Positions 18,511 through 26,791 of a stretch of 64,000 nucleotides of DNA are shown here, piece after piece. How positions within the stretch are numbered: the first letter of the stretch is position 1; each line of letters begins with the position of its first letter. The DNA is from Ruegeria sp. THAF57 (lineage in GTDB: Bacteria > Pseudomonadota > Alphaproteobacteria > Rhodobacterales > Rhodobacteraceae). The DNA lies in assembly GCF_903914075.1 (NCBI RefSeq), contig NZ_CAIWNQ010000009.1, positions 124,001 through 188,000 on the forward strand. Reading direction: 5' to 3'. The translations under genes and the position numbers were made by a program. The notes beneath the pieces are model-generated. The model had not been told where the DNA came from, did not search any database, and was given only the letters and a program-made list of their open reading frames with translations.

Positions 18511-19262
18511 CTGCCCGACGTCAAATCGCGGCGGGCAACTGGAAGATGCACGGCTGTGGCGCGGATCTGGTTGAACTGGCCGAAATTGCCAGCGCCGCAA
18601 AGCCACTTTCCGGCATCGTGACTTTGCTGTGCCTACCTGCCACCTTGCTCGACCGCGCCCGCGGCCGGGGGGTGGAGTTGGGGGGCGAGGACTGCCACGC
18701 GCAGCCCTCTGGCGCGCATACCGGAGATATCTCGGCCCAAATGCTGCGCGACGCCGGGGCGGACTTTGTTATTGTTGGTCACTCAGAACGGCGCTGTGAT
18801 CACGGCGAGTCTGATACAGATGTTGCAGCCAAGGCCATGGCTGCGTGGGACTCGGGCCTGATCGCAATCATCTGCATTGGCGAAACCGAGGAACAATACC
18901 GTGCAGGTCGCACCGAACAGGTGCTTGCTGCACAAATCACAGGTTCGGTTCCCGACGGTGCAACCCCCGAAAACACAGTCATTGCATATGAACCTGTTTG
19001 GGCCATCGGAACCGGCCTGACGCCAGATCCTGAAGATATCCAAAAAACCCATGCCGCCATTCGGGCGACTCTGGCAACCCAGCACGCGATGGGGGGCAAA
19101 ATGTCGATCCTGTATGGCGGATCGGTGAAGCCCGACAATGCAAAAGTGATCTTTGCCTCTCCGGACGTGGATGGTGGGCTAGTCGGTGGGGCATCGCTGA
19201 AGGCTGCTGACTTTGTTCCGATCATGCAGGCGCTGAATGCCAGCAAAGGAGGGAACCAATGA
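18507..19262 (+). CDS. tpiA: Triosephosphate isomerase
   Basis: A 251-residue TPI with the GNWKMHG loop (catalytic Lys), VGHSERR (catalytic His), [11 protein letters not shown] (catalytic Glu) and the phosphate loop [10 protein letters not shown]. It interconverts the two triose phosphates. The start is the ATG at 18507 overlapping the aldolase stop; longer in-frame starts lie within aldolase. The stop overlaps the rpe ATG by four bases. Confidence 0.95.
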   Translation: MTARRQIAAGNWKMHGCGADLVELAEIASAAKPLSGIVTLLCLPATLLDRARGRGVELGGEDCHAQPSGAHTGDISAQMLRDAGADFVIVGHSERRCDHGESDTDVAAKAMAAWDSGLIAIICIGETEEQYRAGRTEQVLAAQITGSVPDGATPENTVIAYEPVWAIGTGLTPDPEDIQKTHAAIRATLATQHAMGGKMSILYGGSVKPDNAKVIFASPDVDGGLVGGASLKAADFVPIMQALNASKGGNQ

Positions 19263-19939
19263 GTTTCAACCGTTCCGTGAAAATCGCCCCCTCGATCCTG
19301 TCCGCCGATTTTGCCGATTTCGGGCGTGAGATTCAGGCGATCGAGGCCCAAGGCGCGGATTGGCTGCATGTGGATGTGATGGACAACCACTTTGTGCCGA
19401 ACCTGACATTTGGTCCACCAGCGGTCAAAGCGTTCCGTAAACATGTAAAGACAGTAATGGATGTGCATCTTATGATTGCACCCGTCGACCCGTCCATCGA
19501 AGCCTATGCAGAGGCCGGGGCCGACATCCTAACCGCGCATGTCGAGGCCAGCCCGCATCTTCACCGCACGTTGCAAGCCATTCGTGCAAACGGAATGAAA
19601 GCGGGCGTTGCCTTGAACCCCGCAACCCCGGCCGAGGCGGTGTCTCATGTTCTGGACCTGTGCGATCTGGTTTGCGTGATGACCGTGAACCCCGGTTTTG
19701 GCGGTCAGAAGTTCATCGACATGACGGCCAAGATCAGAACCCTGCGGCAGATGATTGGCGACCGTGAGGTCCATATCGAAATCGACGGCGGCGTTGACCC
19801 AGAGACCGCCCCTTTGGTGCGGCAGGCCGGTGCGGATGTGTTGGTTGCAGGTTCAGCCGTGTTTCGGGGCGGGTCGGTTGACGCACCCGACGCCTATGGC
19901 CGCAACATCTCGGCCATCCGGTCGGCCGCCAGTGATTGA
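19259..19939 (+). CDS. rpe: Ribulose-phosphate 3-epimerase
   Basis: A 226-residue TIM-barrel epimerase with IAPSILSADFADFG at the start, HVDVMDNHFVPNLTFG, MTVNPGFGGQKFI and EIDGGVDPETA, matching the metal and acid/base sites of the family. It converts xylulose-5-phosphate to ribulose-5-phosphate for phosphoribulokinase. Preceded by a GGAGGG ribosome site lying within the end of tpiA. Confidence 0.96.
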   Translation: MSFNRSVKIAPSILSADFADFGREIQAIEAQGADWLHVDVMDNHFVPNLTFGPPAVKAFRKHVKTVMDVHLMIAPVDPSIEAYAEAGADILTAHVEASPHLHRTLQAIRANGMKAGVALNPATPAEAVSHVLDLCDLVCVMTVNPGFGGQKFIDMTAKIRTLRQMIGDREVHIEIDGGVDPETAPLVRQAGADVLVAGSAVFRGGSVDAPDAYGRNISAIRSAASD

Positions 19940-19950
19940 GGGACGAGCAC

Positions 19951-20505
19951 ATGGCTGAAACAACCCCGGTTTGCGATTTCGGACACCCTGCCCCGGACTT
20001 TTCCTTACCTGCAACAGATGGCAGGACTGTCACTCTTGCGGATGTGGCCGGGGAAAATGGCACCTTGATCATGTTCATCTGCAACCACTGCCCTTACGTG
20101 CTGGCTGTGCTGGACCGTATCATGCGCGACGCGCGCGATCTGCAGAAGCTTGGGATCGGTGTGGCAGCCATTTCCGCAAACGATGTCGAAGCCTATCCCG
20201 CCGACAGTTTCGACAACATGCGCAAGATGGCCGAGACCCAGGGATTTCCGTTTCCCTATCTCTATGACGAAAACCAAGACGTTGCCCGCGCATATGGGGC
20301 AGTCTGCACCCCTGACTTCTTTGGCTATGACGCGTCACGCGGGCTGCAATACCGGGGGCGGCTTGACGCGTCTGGTCGGCAAGAAGGCCCAAGCGACCTA
20401 AGGCGGGACCTGTTTCAAGCCATGAAACAAGTCGCTGAAACCGGCAGGGGGCCAACCGATCAGGTGCCCTCGATCGGATGTTCGATAAAATGGAAGGTAA
20501 AGTAA
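19951..20505 (+). CDS. Thioredoxin-like (AhpC/TSA family) protein in the cbb operon
   Basis: A 184-residue thioredoxin-fold protein. The AhpC/TSA front end is APDFSLPATDGRTVTLADVAGENGTLIMFICNHCPYV; the CNHC pair is the likely redox site and the NHCPY variant is typical of a widespread thioredoxin-family subgroup. The ATG at 19951 is chosen because it has a GAGGGA box; a TTG upstream overlaps the rpe stop. Its location between rpe and the phosphoglycolate phosphatase suggests redox control or protection of cbb enzymes, but no target can be named. Confidence 0.85.
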   Translation: MAETTPVCDFGHPAPDFSLPATDGRTVTLADVAGENGTLIMFICNHCPYVLAVLDRIMRDARDLQKLGIGVAAISANDVEAYPADSFDNMRKMAETQGFPFPYLYDENQDVARAYGAVCTPDFFGYDASRGLQYRGRLDASGRQEGPSDLRRDLFQAMKQVAETGRGPTDQVPSIGCSIKWKVK

Positions 20506-20506
20506 C

Positions 20507-21178
20507 ATGGCCCGGATCGTCTTTGATCTTGATGGCACGCTGATCGACAGCGCGCTGGATTTGCACAACATCGCATGCGATGTCATGTCCGAAGAAGGGC
20601 ACCCGCCAATTACCGTTGATCAGGCGCGGTCTTTCATCGGGCATGGTGTTGATGTCTTTGTCACAAAACTCAGGTCGGCGCGCCGGATACCTGACGCGGA
20701 TCACGACCGGATACTGGCCAAATTCAAAGAACGCTATCAGGATGCGGTTCATTTGACGCTGATTTATCCGGGCGTCAAACAGGCGCTGGATGCGCTAGTT
20801 CAAGCAGGGCACAACCTGGGAATTTGCACCAACAAGCCAATGGTCCCCTGCATGGCCGTCTTGAAGCATCTTGATCTTGAAAAGTACTTTCAGGTCGTGC
20901 GCGCCGGGGACAGCCTGCCCGTACACAAACCCGATCCAGCTCCACTGTATTCGGCCTACTCAGACTTACCTCCGGGGCCTGAGATTTTTGTTGGCGACAG
21001 CGAGGTTGATGCCGAGACCGCAATGCGTGCGAAGGTTCCGTTTTTGCTGTTCACCGAAGGATACCGCAAGAAACCGGTCGGGTTGATTCCGCACACCCAA
21101 TCCTTTTCTCACCACGATGGCCTGCCGGATCTTGTGGACGCACTATTGGCCGACTCCGAAAACGCCCGCTCGGCCTGA
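20507..21178 (+). CDS. cbbZ: Phosphoglycolate phosphatase
   Basis: A 223-residue HAD-superfamily phosphatase: nucleophile motif VFDLDGTLIDSALDL, NKP (motif II region), and HKPDPAPLYSA followed by FVGDSEVDAETA. It removes phosphate from 2-phosphoglycolate made by the oxygenase reaction of Rubisco. It is the last gene of the cbb operon and is followed after 17 bases by a strong terminator. Family and context agree. Confidence 0.9.
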   Translation: MARIVFDLDGTLIDSALDLHNIACDVMSEEGHPPITVDQARSFIGHGVDVFVTKLRSARRIPDADHDRILAKFKERYQDAVHLTLIYPGVKQALDALVQAGHNLGICTNKPMVPCMAVLKHLDLEKYFQVVRAGDSLPVHKPDPAPLYSAYSDLPPGPEIFVGDSEVDAETAMRAKVPFLLFTEGYRKKPVGLIPHTQSFSHHDGLPDLVDALLADSENARSA

Positions 21179-21195
21179 GCCACCCACAGTCGATT

Positions 21196-21246
21196 CACCC
21201 CTTTGACCGCTAAAGTCAATTTTCGGCGGTCAAAGGGGTGCGTTTT
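21196..21246 (+). terminator. Terminator of the Calvin-cycle operon
   Basis: Seen: a perfect 15-bp stem, 21196-21210 (starting CACCCCTTTGACC) pairing with 21226-21240, a 15-base loop, then CGTTTT. It lies 17 bases after the phosphoglycolate phosphatase stop. The rest of the 325-base gap to the next gene (21247-21503) holds an AT-rich stretch but no repeat or motif I recognise. Confidence 0.85.
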
Positions 21247-21527
21247 CTCGTCAATTTTATTTCAAACTTTTAGGCACATGTTTCAAATTTTGGCCGTTTC
21301 CCGCCGAAATTCCTTTTGTGATGCAATAATCTGCGCTCGCTGACCCAATCTGAGCACGAAACTTACACACCCCTTCACAAATCAGCGAAGCTCATACTCG
21401 GTCAGGTACCGCCTGTGGCATAAACGAGGACAAGGCCAGCCCGAAATGGTGCAGCCAACGCTTGCCCAACAAGCGCGAGCGGTTCGAATAAGAGATATGT
21501 TTATTGACAGCGGCTAAGGACGAAAAA

Positions 21528-22943
21528 ATGGCTCTGGACCAAATGCAAGGCACTCCGCGGTCCTCAAAGGATATTCGCGGAGTACCGGTTTCTTATGGCG
21601 ACGCATCGGCCATCGAGGGGTTGGAACGGGCGATTGAACAATCCCTGTCCTTCCGCGGAGACGCAATTGCCAGCATTGAAGCGATTTTGGCCGAGCATCC
21701 CCGCTTTGTCATGGGGTGGCTGTTCAAGGCAGGGTGGCTGACACAGTCCATGGAAACGCGCGTGTATCCGCAATTCATCGAAGCGATCACGCGCGCAGAG
21801 CAACTATCAGGCCAGGCCAACACACGCGAGCAGGGTCACCTGGCGGCGGTCAAAGCCTGGGCGGCCGGTGACTTTTTTGGGGCTGTACAGAAGTGGGAGG
21901 CCGTTCTGACGCAATACCCCAAAGATCTGTTTGCGCTGGGTCTGATCCACTATACCATGGTTTTGCTGGGCGATGTCCCGGGGCAGCGCGACGTGGTCGC
22001 CCGTGTCTTCAACCTGTGGGATCCCGATATTCCGGGCTATGAGTTTGTTCTGGGCTTCTACGCTTTTGGGTTGGAAGAAAACCGCGACTTTACCCATGCC
22101 GAAGATCTGGCGCGGCAGGCATTGGATATCCGGCCTGACAACCCCTATGCAGTTCACGCGGTAAGCCACGTCATGGAGATGCGGGGGCGGCAGTCCTGTG
22201 GTATCAAATTCATGAAAGACCGCGCCGACGTCTGGGGCACGTCTAATTTCGCAAACCACCTGTGGTGGCACACATCGCTCTATCATCTCGATCTGGAGCA
22301 ATATGATCAGGTCTACGATATTTTTGATCATCATCTGGATTCCCGCCGGAAGGATGGCAACAAATACGAAGAGCTGGATGCGGCAGCCCTGCTATGGCGC
22401 ATGAATCTGGCCGGTCAGGATTCGGGCGACCGCTGGGTGCATCTGGCCAACAAATGGGAACCGGCGGCCCAGGACACGCTTTATGCATTCAACGATGTGC
22501 ACGCGATGATGACATTTGCGTCTGACGACCGGGTAGAGGCACAAGACCTGTTGATCCACGCCAACAAACGCTATCTCGAAAGTGCCTCGGACGCGAATGC
22601 TGCAATGAGCCGCGAAATCGGAATGCCTTTTTGCATGGCAATTCAGGACTTTAAGCGCGAAAATTATGCCGCTTGCGTCGAACGCCTGTTGCCGGTCCGT
22701 TATATGACCCACCGCTTGGGCGGCAGCTTTGCCCAGCGGGATATCATCGGCTGGACCTTGCTTGAAGCCGCCTTGCGCGACAAACGCTATGATCTGGCGT
22801 TAGGTTTGGCCAATGAACGTGCCGGATTAAAGCCAACGTCTGTTCAAAACTGGCGGGCTGTCGCGCGCGCGTTGAAAGGACTGGGCGATAACAGCGGGGC
22901 AGCTCGGGCCACGTCAAAGGCCGACGCGCTTGCCTCGGCCTGA
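21528..22943 (+). CDS. TTC38-like tetratricopeptide repeat protein
   Basis: A 471-residue soluble protein built of helical TPR-like pairs across most of its length (for example FMGWLFKAGWL, DLFALGLIHYTMVLLGD, NPYAVHAVSHVMEMRGR, HLWWHTSLYHLDLEQYDQVYDIFD). The HAVxHVxEMxGR and HLWWHxALxHL segments match the family of human TTC38 and its bacterial homologues, whose function is unknown. The start is ATG at 21528 behind AAGGA; a TTG eight codons upstream is weaker. It stands alone between the cbb terminator and a convergent regulator, so context gives no role. Confidence 0.75.
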   Translation: MALDQMQGTPRSSKDIRGVPVSYGDASAIEGLERAIEQSLSFRGDAIASIEAILAEHPRFVMGWLFKAGWLTQSMETRVYPQFIEAITRAEQLSGQANTREQGHLAAVKAWAAGDFFGAVQKWEAVLTQYPKDLFALGLIHYTMVLLGDVPGQRDVVARVFNLWDPDIPGYEFVLGFYAFGLEENRDFTHAEDLARQALDIRPDNPYAVHAVSHVMEMRGRQSCGIKFMKDRADVWGTSNFANHLWWHTSLYHLDLEQYDQVYDIFDHHLDSRRKDGNKYEELDAAALLWRMNLAGQDSGDRWVHLANKWEPAAQDTLYAFNDVHAMMTFASDDRVEAQDLLIHANKRYLESASDANAAMSREIGMPFCMAIQDFKRENYAACVERLLPVRYMTHRLGGSFAQRDIIGWTLLEAALRDKRYDLALGLANERAGLKPTSVQNWRAVARALKGLGDNSGAARATSKADALASA

Positions 22944-22969
22944 CAAGCGGGCAGACCCCTGCCCCTGAT

Positions 22970-23896
22970 CTATCTGGGCAGGAAATTACCTTCCATTTCA
23001 CAAATCTCGTCCCAGATTGTTTTCGCGGCGGGTGAGTCCGGTATATTGAGTGGCTGAATAAGATGCCAATGCCGGTGCAGCGGCAGACCGTTCAGGTTCA
23101 GGCTGACCAGACGCCCGGTTTTCAGCTCTTCCATAACCGTATGCTTGGACAGCATCGCAATACCCAGCCCTGCAATCACGGCCTGTTTGATGGTTTCGTT
23201 ACCCCCCATAACCGAAACCCGATAGCTTTGCCCTGCTCCGATGTCGTCCAGATAGCGCGCCATCAGCATCCGGGTGCCCGACCCCTCTTCTCGGGCGATG
23301 AATGTTTCCTGCAAAAGCGCCTCGGACGACACAGCGCTTAACCCCGCCAAAGGATGTTCGGGGTTCGCGATCAGGATATAAGGATGCGACCCGATCATCG
23401 CCGATACAAGTTTGGGCGATTTCGGGGGTCGGCCCATGATTGCCAAATGCAAGGCTTTGGCATCCAGCATGGCAAGAATCTGTTCCCGGTTTCCGATGGC
23501 CAGGTCGATCTCAATATCTGGATGTCTGGCGTTCAGATCGGCGACGAGTGAAGGCGCAAAATACTTTCCCGTGCTGATGACACCCAGCCGAATATGGCCC
23601 TTTTTTCCTTCTCGCAAAGCCTCGATATCACGCATACTCTTCTCAAGTTCAGAATTAATGCGCGCCGCAGCGGCCACGAGAATTTGGCCTGCTTCGGTGG
23701 CTTTCATCGGGCCGGAACCGTTGCGTATAATAAGCGGTGTATCGACGATTTCTTCGAGGTTTTTCAATTGTGTATGTACAGCAGGGGACGTCAGGTTCAG
23801 CTCTTGTGACGCACCCGAAAAGGATCCATGGCGACTGACCGCGCTCAGCGCCAGAAGTGAACGCAAGTTCTGATATCTCCGGATCATCTTTAACAT
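22970..23896 (-). CDS. cbbR: LysR-type transcriptional regulator, CbbR-like (copy 3)
   Basis: A 308-residue LysR protein with N-terminal HTH LRSLLALSAVSRHGSFSGASQELNLTSPAVHTQLKNLEE and a full effector domain. It shares with copy 2 the VH-T/N-Q helix and the GRYFAPK/GKYFAPS and GVAMLS/GIAMLS segments of the sensor domain, so the two are close paralogues. It is divergent from the second PGK gene with 95 bases between, and probably controls the pgk2-cbbY pair. A start three codons downstream is possible. Confidence 0.88.
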   Translation of the reverse strand: MLKMIRRYQNLRSLLALSAVSRHGSFSGASQELNLTSPAVHTQLKNLEEIVDTPLIIRNGSGPMKATEAGQILVAAAARINSELEKSMRDIEALREGKKGHIRLGVISTGKYFAPSLVADLNARHPDIEIDLAIGNREQILAMLDAKALHLAIMGRPPKSPKLVSAMIGSHPYILIANPEHPLAGLSAVSSEALLQETFIAREEGSGTRMLMARYLDDIGAGQSYRVSVMGGNETIKQAVIAGLGIAMLSKHTVMEELKTGRLVSLNLNGLPLHRHWHLIQPLNIPDSPAAKTIWDEICEMEGNFLPR

Positions 23897-23908
23897 AGGT
23901 TAACTCTC

Positions 23909-23944
23909 GTTTCCTATATTTAAATACCATTAACGGAAGGAAAC
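23909..23944. promoter_or_regulatory. Likely operator between cbbR copy 3 and the second pgk
   Basis: Seen: GTTTCC at 23909-23914 inverted as GGAAAC at 23939-23944, enclosing TAA-N7-TAA at 23921-23933 (a TNA-N7-TNA element). The region is AT-rich and lies between two divergent starts. It resembles the other two CbbR operators in the window but its inverted repeat is shorter. Confidence 0.45.
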
Positions 23945-23991
23945 ATAAATACTCTTCTTAAGCTATCAACGCTGGCAGAGGAGAATCGCTT

Positions 23992-25185
23992 ATGTCACAG
24001 CTCACTTCTATTAACGACGTGGACGTCTCAGGCCGCCGTCTGCTGGTGCGCGCGGATCTGAATGTGCCGATGCAGAATGGTCAAATCACTGACATGACCC
24101 GGATCAACAGGTTTGCTGAGGGAATGAGGCCCTTGTTGCAAAAGGGGGCCAAGCTGGTTGTGCTGACGCACCGGGGGCGTCCTGACCGGCCATTCGAGCA
24201 ATCCTTGTCCAACGAGAAAATCAGGAAAGCTCTATCCGATGCCCTGCAAGCCCCCGTGTTATTTTCGGCCTATTCGACCGGCCCCTCTAGCGAGAGTTTT
24301 GCAAGCCGCCTGAGCGAAGGGCAGGTTCTGCTCTGCGAGAATGTACGGTTCTTGAAGGGTGAGACCAGTAATGACCTCGAAGTGGCGGCCGGCCTAGCCC
24401 GCTTGGGTGAAATCTATGTCAACGATGCTTTCTCGAGCGCCCATCGCGCCCATGCATCGACCGAGGGTGTCACACGATTCCTGCCATCTTTTGCAGGGCC
24501 CTTGATGCTCGACGAAGTTGACGCCCTGTCGCAAACGCTTGATGCCCCTGATCAGCCTGCCGTTGCGGTGATCGGTGCGGACAGATTTTCCAGCAAGGCG
24601 CCAATTCTTTTGAACCTGGCCGGAAAACTGGACAAGCTGATTATCGGCGGACAGATTGCAAATACGTTTCTATATGCAAGCGGGACGCCAATCGGTCGGT
24701 CCCAATTCGAACCTGATCAGTTGGACGCCGTTTCCGAAATTCGCGCCCGGGCCGAAGAATCGGGCTGTAAGATTTTACTGCCCATTGATCTAGTCGTCTC
24801 ACAAGATAACGGAAAAAGCACAGCGATCGTTGACCGCACCGCCTGCCCTCAGGATGCGACCATTCTGGATGTGGGCCCCAAAACGGTCGAGCGTTTCAAG
24901 GCCGCGCTGGGTTCTGCCCGCGCGATCCTCTGGAATGGCCCCTTTGGACGCATGGAGAATGAAACCCCTGCTGTCGGGCTGGCCCAAGAAGCCGCACGGA
25001 TCACACGTATGGGCAAGTCCATCACGGTCGCTGGTGGGCGCGACGCAGTGCGCGCCTTGAATCAGGCTGGTGTCTCTGATGACTTTTCCTTTGTCTCGAC
25101 TGCACGAGGGGCATTTCTGGAATGCCTCAGTGGCAGGAACCTGCCGGGCATTGCCGCGCTTAAAGGCACACAGTGCGCATCATGA
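23992..25185 (+). CDS. Phosphoglycerate kinase paralogue with altered nucleotide-side motifs
   Basis: A 397-residue PGK homologue. Conserved 3-phosphoglycerate side: Arg20 in LLVRADLNVP, His60/Arg63 in THRGRP, Arg119 in ENVRF and Arg152 in HRAH. Altered nucleotide/hinge side compared with the intact copy at 16210: GGAKVS becomes GADRFS (Lys to Arg198), GGGMA becomes GGQIA (219-223), GGGDT becomes GGRDA (348-352) and SSAGGA becomes STARGA (369-374). The frame is open and full length, so this is not a pseudogene. It is probably a poor or non-catalytic kinase, perhaps a 3-PG or bisphosphate sensor. It has a GGAGAA ribosome site and its stop overlaps the following cbbY-like gene (ATGA). Confidence 0.85.
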   Translation: MSQLTSINDVDVSGRRLLVRADLNVPMQNGQITDMTRINRFAEGMRPLLQKGAKLVVLTHRGRPDRPFEQSLSNEKIRKALSDALQAPVLFSAYSTGPSSESFASRLSEGQVLLCENVRFLKGETSNDLEVAAGLARLGEIYVNDAFSSAHRAHASTEGVTRFLPSFAGPLMLDEVDALSQTLDAPDQPAVAVIGADRFSSKAPILLNLAGKLDKLIIGGQIANTFLYASGTPIGRSQFEPDQLDAVSEIRARAEESGCKILLPIDLVVSQDNGKSTAIVDRTACPQDATILDVGPKTVERFKAALGSARAILWNGPFGRMENETPAVGLAQEAARITRMGKSITVAGGRDAVRALNQAGVSDDFSFVSTARGAFLECLSGRNLPGIAALKGTQCAS

Positions 25186-25910
25186 CTTTACGAGCACTAA
25201 TTTTTGACGTGGATGGGACACTGGCGGAAACCGAAGTGGTCCACCGGATCGCCTATAATATCGCCTTCGCCGAGGCCGGCTTGGACTGGTATTGGACCAA
25301 GGACGCTTTCATCAAGATCCTGCGCAACGCAGGCGCAAAAGAGCAGATGCGCGCCTATGCCAAACAGGTGGGCACTCCGCTTTCGGAAAAGGAAATCATT
25401 AGTCTTCACGACTGCAAAATGTACACCTATCGCGAACTGCTAAAAGAAAGCGGGCGCCTGCAACTCAGGGAAGGCGTCCGCGATCTGATTTCGCGCGCGC
25501 GCCACAAAGGGTTGAAAATTGGCATTGCGACAGCATCGCACAGAATGAATGTCGAGTCGCTTTGCCAAGCCTGTTGGGGCAAGTCCGCTGACCGTATTTT
25601 TAACGTCGTTGCAACCGGCGAAGAGGTTCAAGCCAAGAAACCGTCCCCTGACGTGTACCAGTTGGCGCTGAATCGTTTGGCCGTGCATCCCGACGAAGCA
25701 ATAGCCATTGAAGATAGTCAGAATGGTCTGCGGGCTGGTTTGGATGCTGGTTTACGGGTGTTGGTCACGCCGTCAGATTTTACGCGGGCCGATGACTTTT
25801 CCAACGCGACCTGGGTCCGCGATAACCTGGCCCTGGATACACTTCCCAACGCATTGTTCGAAGCGCTCAAGGATGAAGCAACGCCAGCCCTGGCGCAAAT
25901 GGCAAGGTAG
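25182..25910 (+). CDS. cbbY: CbbY-type HAD phosphatase (probable xylulose-1,5-bisphosphate phosphatase)
   Basis: A 242-residue HAD-superfamily protein. The nucleophile motif is IFDVDGTLAETE; a helical cap with LDWYWTKDAFIKIL follows, which is the CbbY/CbbYA signature region; later come IATASHRMN and KKPSPDVYQLALNRL, IEDSQNG. CbbY destroys xylulose-1,5-bisphosphate, a misfire inhibitor of Rubisco. The ATG at 25182 overlaps the pgk2 stop; an upstream GTG is less likely. Together with the PGK paralogue and its own CbbR it forms a small accessory Calvin-cycle operon. Confidence 0.88.
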   Translation: MTLRALIFDVDGTLAETEVVHRIAYNIAFAEAGLDWYWTKDAFIKILRNAGAKEQMRAYAKQVGTPLSEKEIISLHDCKMYTYRELLKESGRLQLREGVRDLISRARHKGLKIGIATASHRMNVESLCQACWGKSADRIFNVVATGEEVQAKKPSPDVYQLALNRLAVHPDEAIAIEDSQNGLRAGLDAGLRVLVTPSDFTRADDFSNATWVRDNLALDTLPNALFEALKDEATPALAQMAR

Positions 25911-25922
25911 TATGTCGTTAAG

Positions 25923-26768
25923 TCAGGCACTCGCGCTGATCGGTTCCGCCGGTGTTTCGGCCACCGCGCCAAATTGGCTGGAAGCAGGACGTGCTTGGTC
26001 GGCATCAACCATTTGACTGAAACTGCGCGCGATACATTTCTGGTCGCTTGATCGGGTCATCGCAGAAATCACATCGCCCGCAGTCCTACGGGAAGATATG
26101 CAAGTCAGCTCAAAAGGATCAACGTTGCCGAAGTAAGCAATCTCACGCGAAGCCAAGGGCATTCTGGCACCCAGTTCAGGATATTCATACCGTTTGAACA
26201 GTTGCGAGAAATTGGCGAAATACATGAATTTCGCTGCGTTAAAATCGACAGCCGGATTTACAAGATGCTGGCTGGACTGAACCAGTTCTCGATCGTCATG
26301 CGCGCGCAACTGCCGGAACCTCTGGCGCGTCTCTTCCAATTCGGCCTCGCCAAATGGTTTCGATTGAAACGTCATCGAGGTTTTGCCGAACCGGGTGTTG
26401 CTTCGCGTATGAGACGTTGAAAGGGTCGACATCATCCGTGCCGTTGCAACCAATCCCGAGCCCGCCATGGAATAGGTGGTTTCCGTTACGAAAAAGGGGG
26501 GCTTCAACGCGCAGGGATGGCAGACAACCGATATTTCGTCGTCCTCAGACACCTCGACCTCTCTGTTATATTTCAAAGAGGTATAGATGAAGCTGGCGTA
26601 GATGCGGTGCCCGTCAGCGGAAACCCATTCGGATGGGCGTTTCGCAGTTAGCGTTGCGATCCATTTCCAGTGCAGATTACCTGCATGGGTCAGACAGAAA
26701 TGTTCCGACAGGCCGAAAATATCCAGATGAGGCATTCCGGCGTGAAAGCTATCATGGGTGGCTAACAT
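25923..26768 (-). CDS. LnmK/Pnap_2097-like double hot-dog protein
   Basis: A 281-residue protein that I match, from memory of the family, to the Pnap_2097/LnmK group of biosynthetic proteins. Visible marks are MPHLDIFGLSEHFCLTHAGNLHW at the front, TTYSMAGSGLVATARMM in the middle and NPAVDFNAAKFMYFANFSQLF in the second half, consistent with two hot-dog folds. LnmK itself is an acyltransferase/decarboxylase acting on malonyl-type thioesters; no such substrate is evident here. The ATG at 26768 is chosen for its AGGAGG box. It lies 23 bases after the radical SAM gene on the same strand, so the two form an operon. Function unknown. Confidence 0.55.
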   Translation of the reverse strand: MLATHDSFHAGMPHLDIFGLSEHFCLTHAGNLHWKWIATLTAKRPSEWVSADGHRIYASFIYTSLKYNREVEVSEDDEISVVCHPCALKPPFFVTETTYSMAGSGLVATARMMSTLSTSHTRSNTRFGKTSMTFQSKPFGEAELEETRQRFRQLRAHDDRELVQSSQHLVNPAVDFNAAKFMYFANFSQLFKRYEYPELGARMPLASREIAYFGNVDPFELTCISSRRTAGDVISAMTRSSDQKCIARSFSQMVDADQARPASSQFGAVAETPAEPISASA

Positions 26769-26791
26769 GGTGTTGCCTCCTGAGATCGGAG

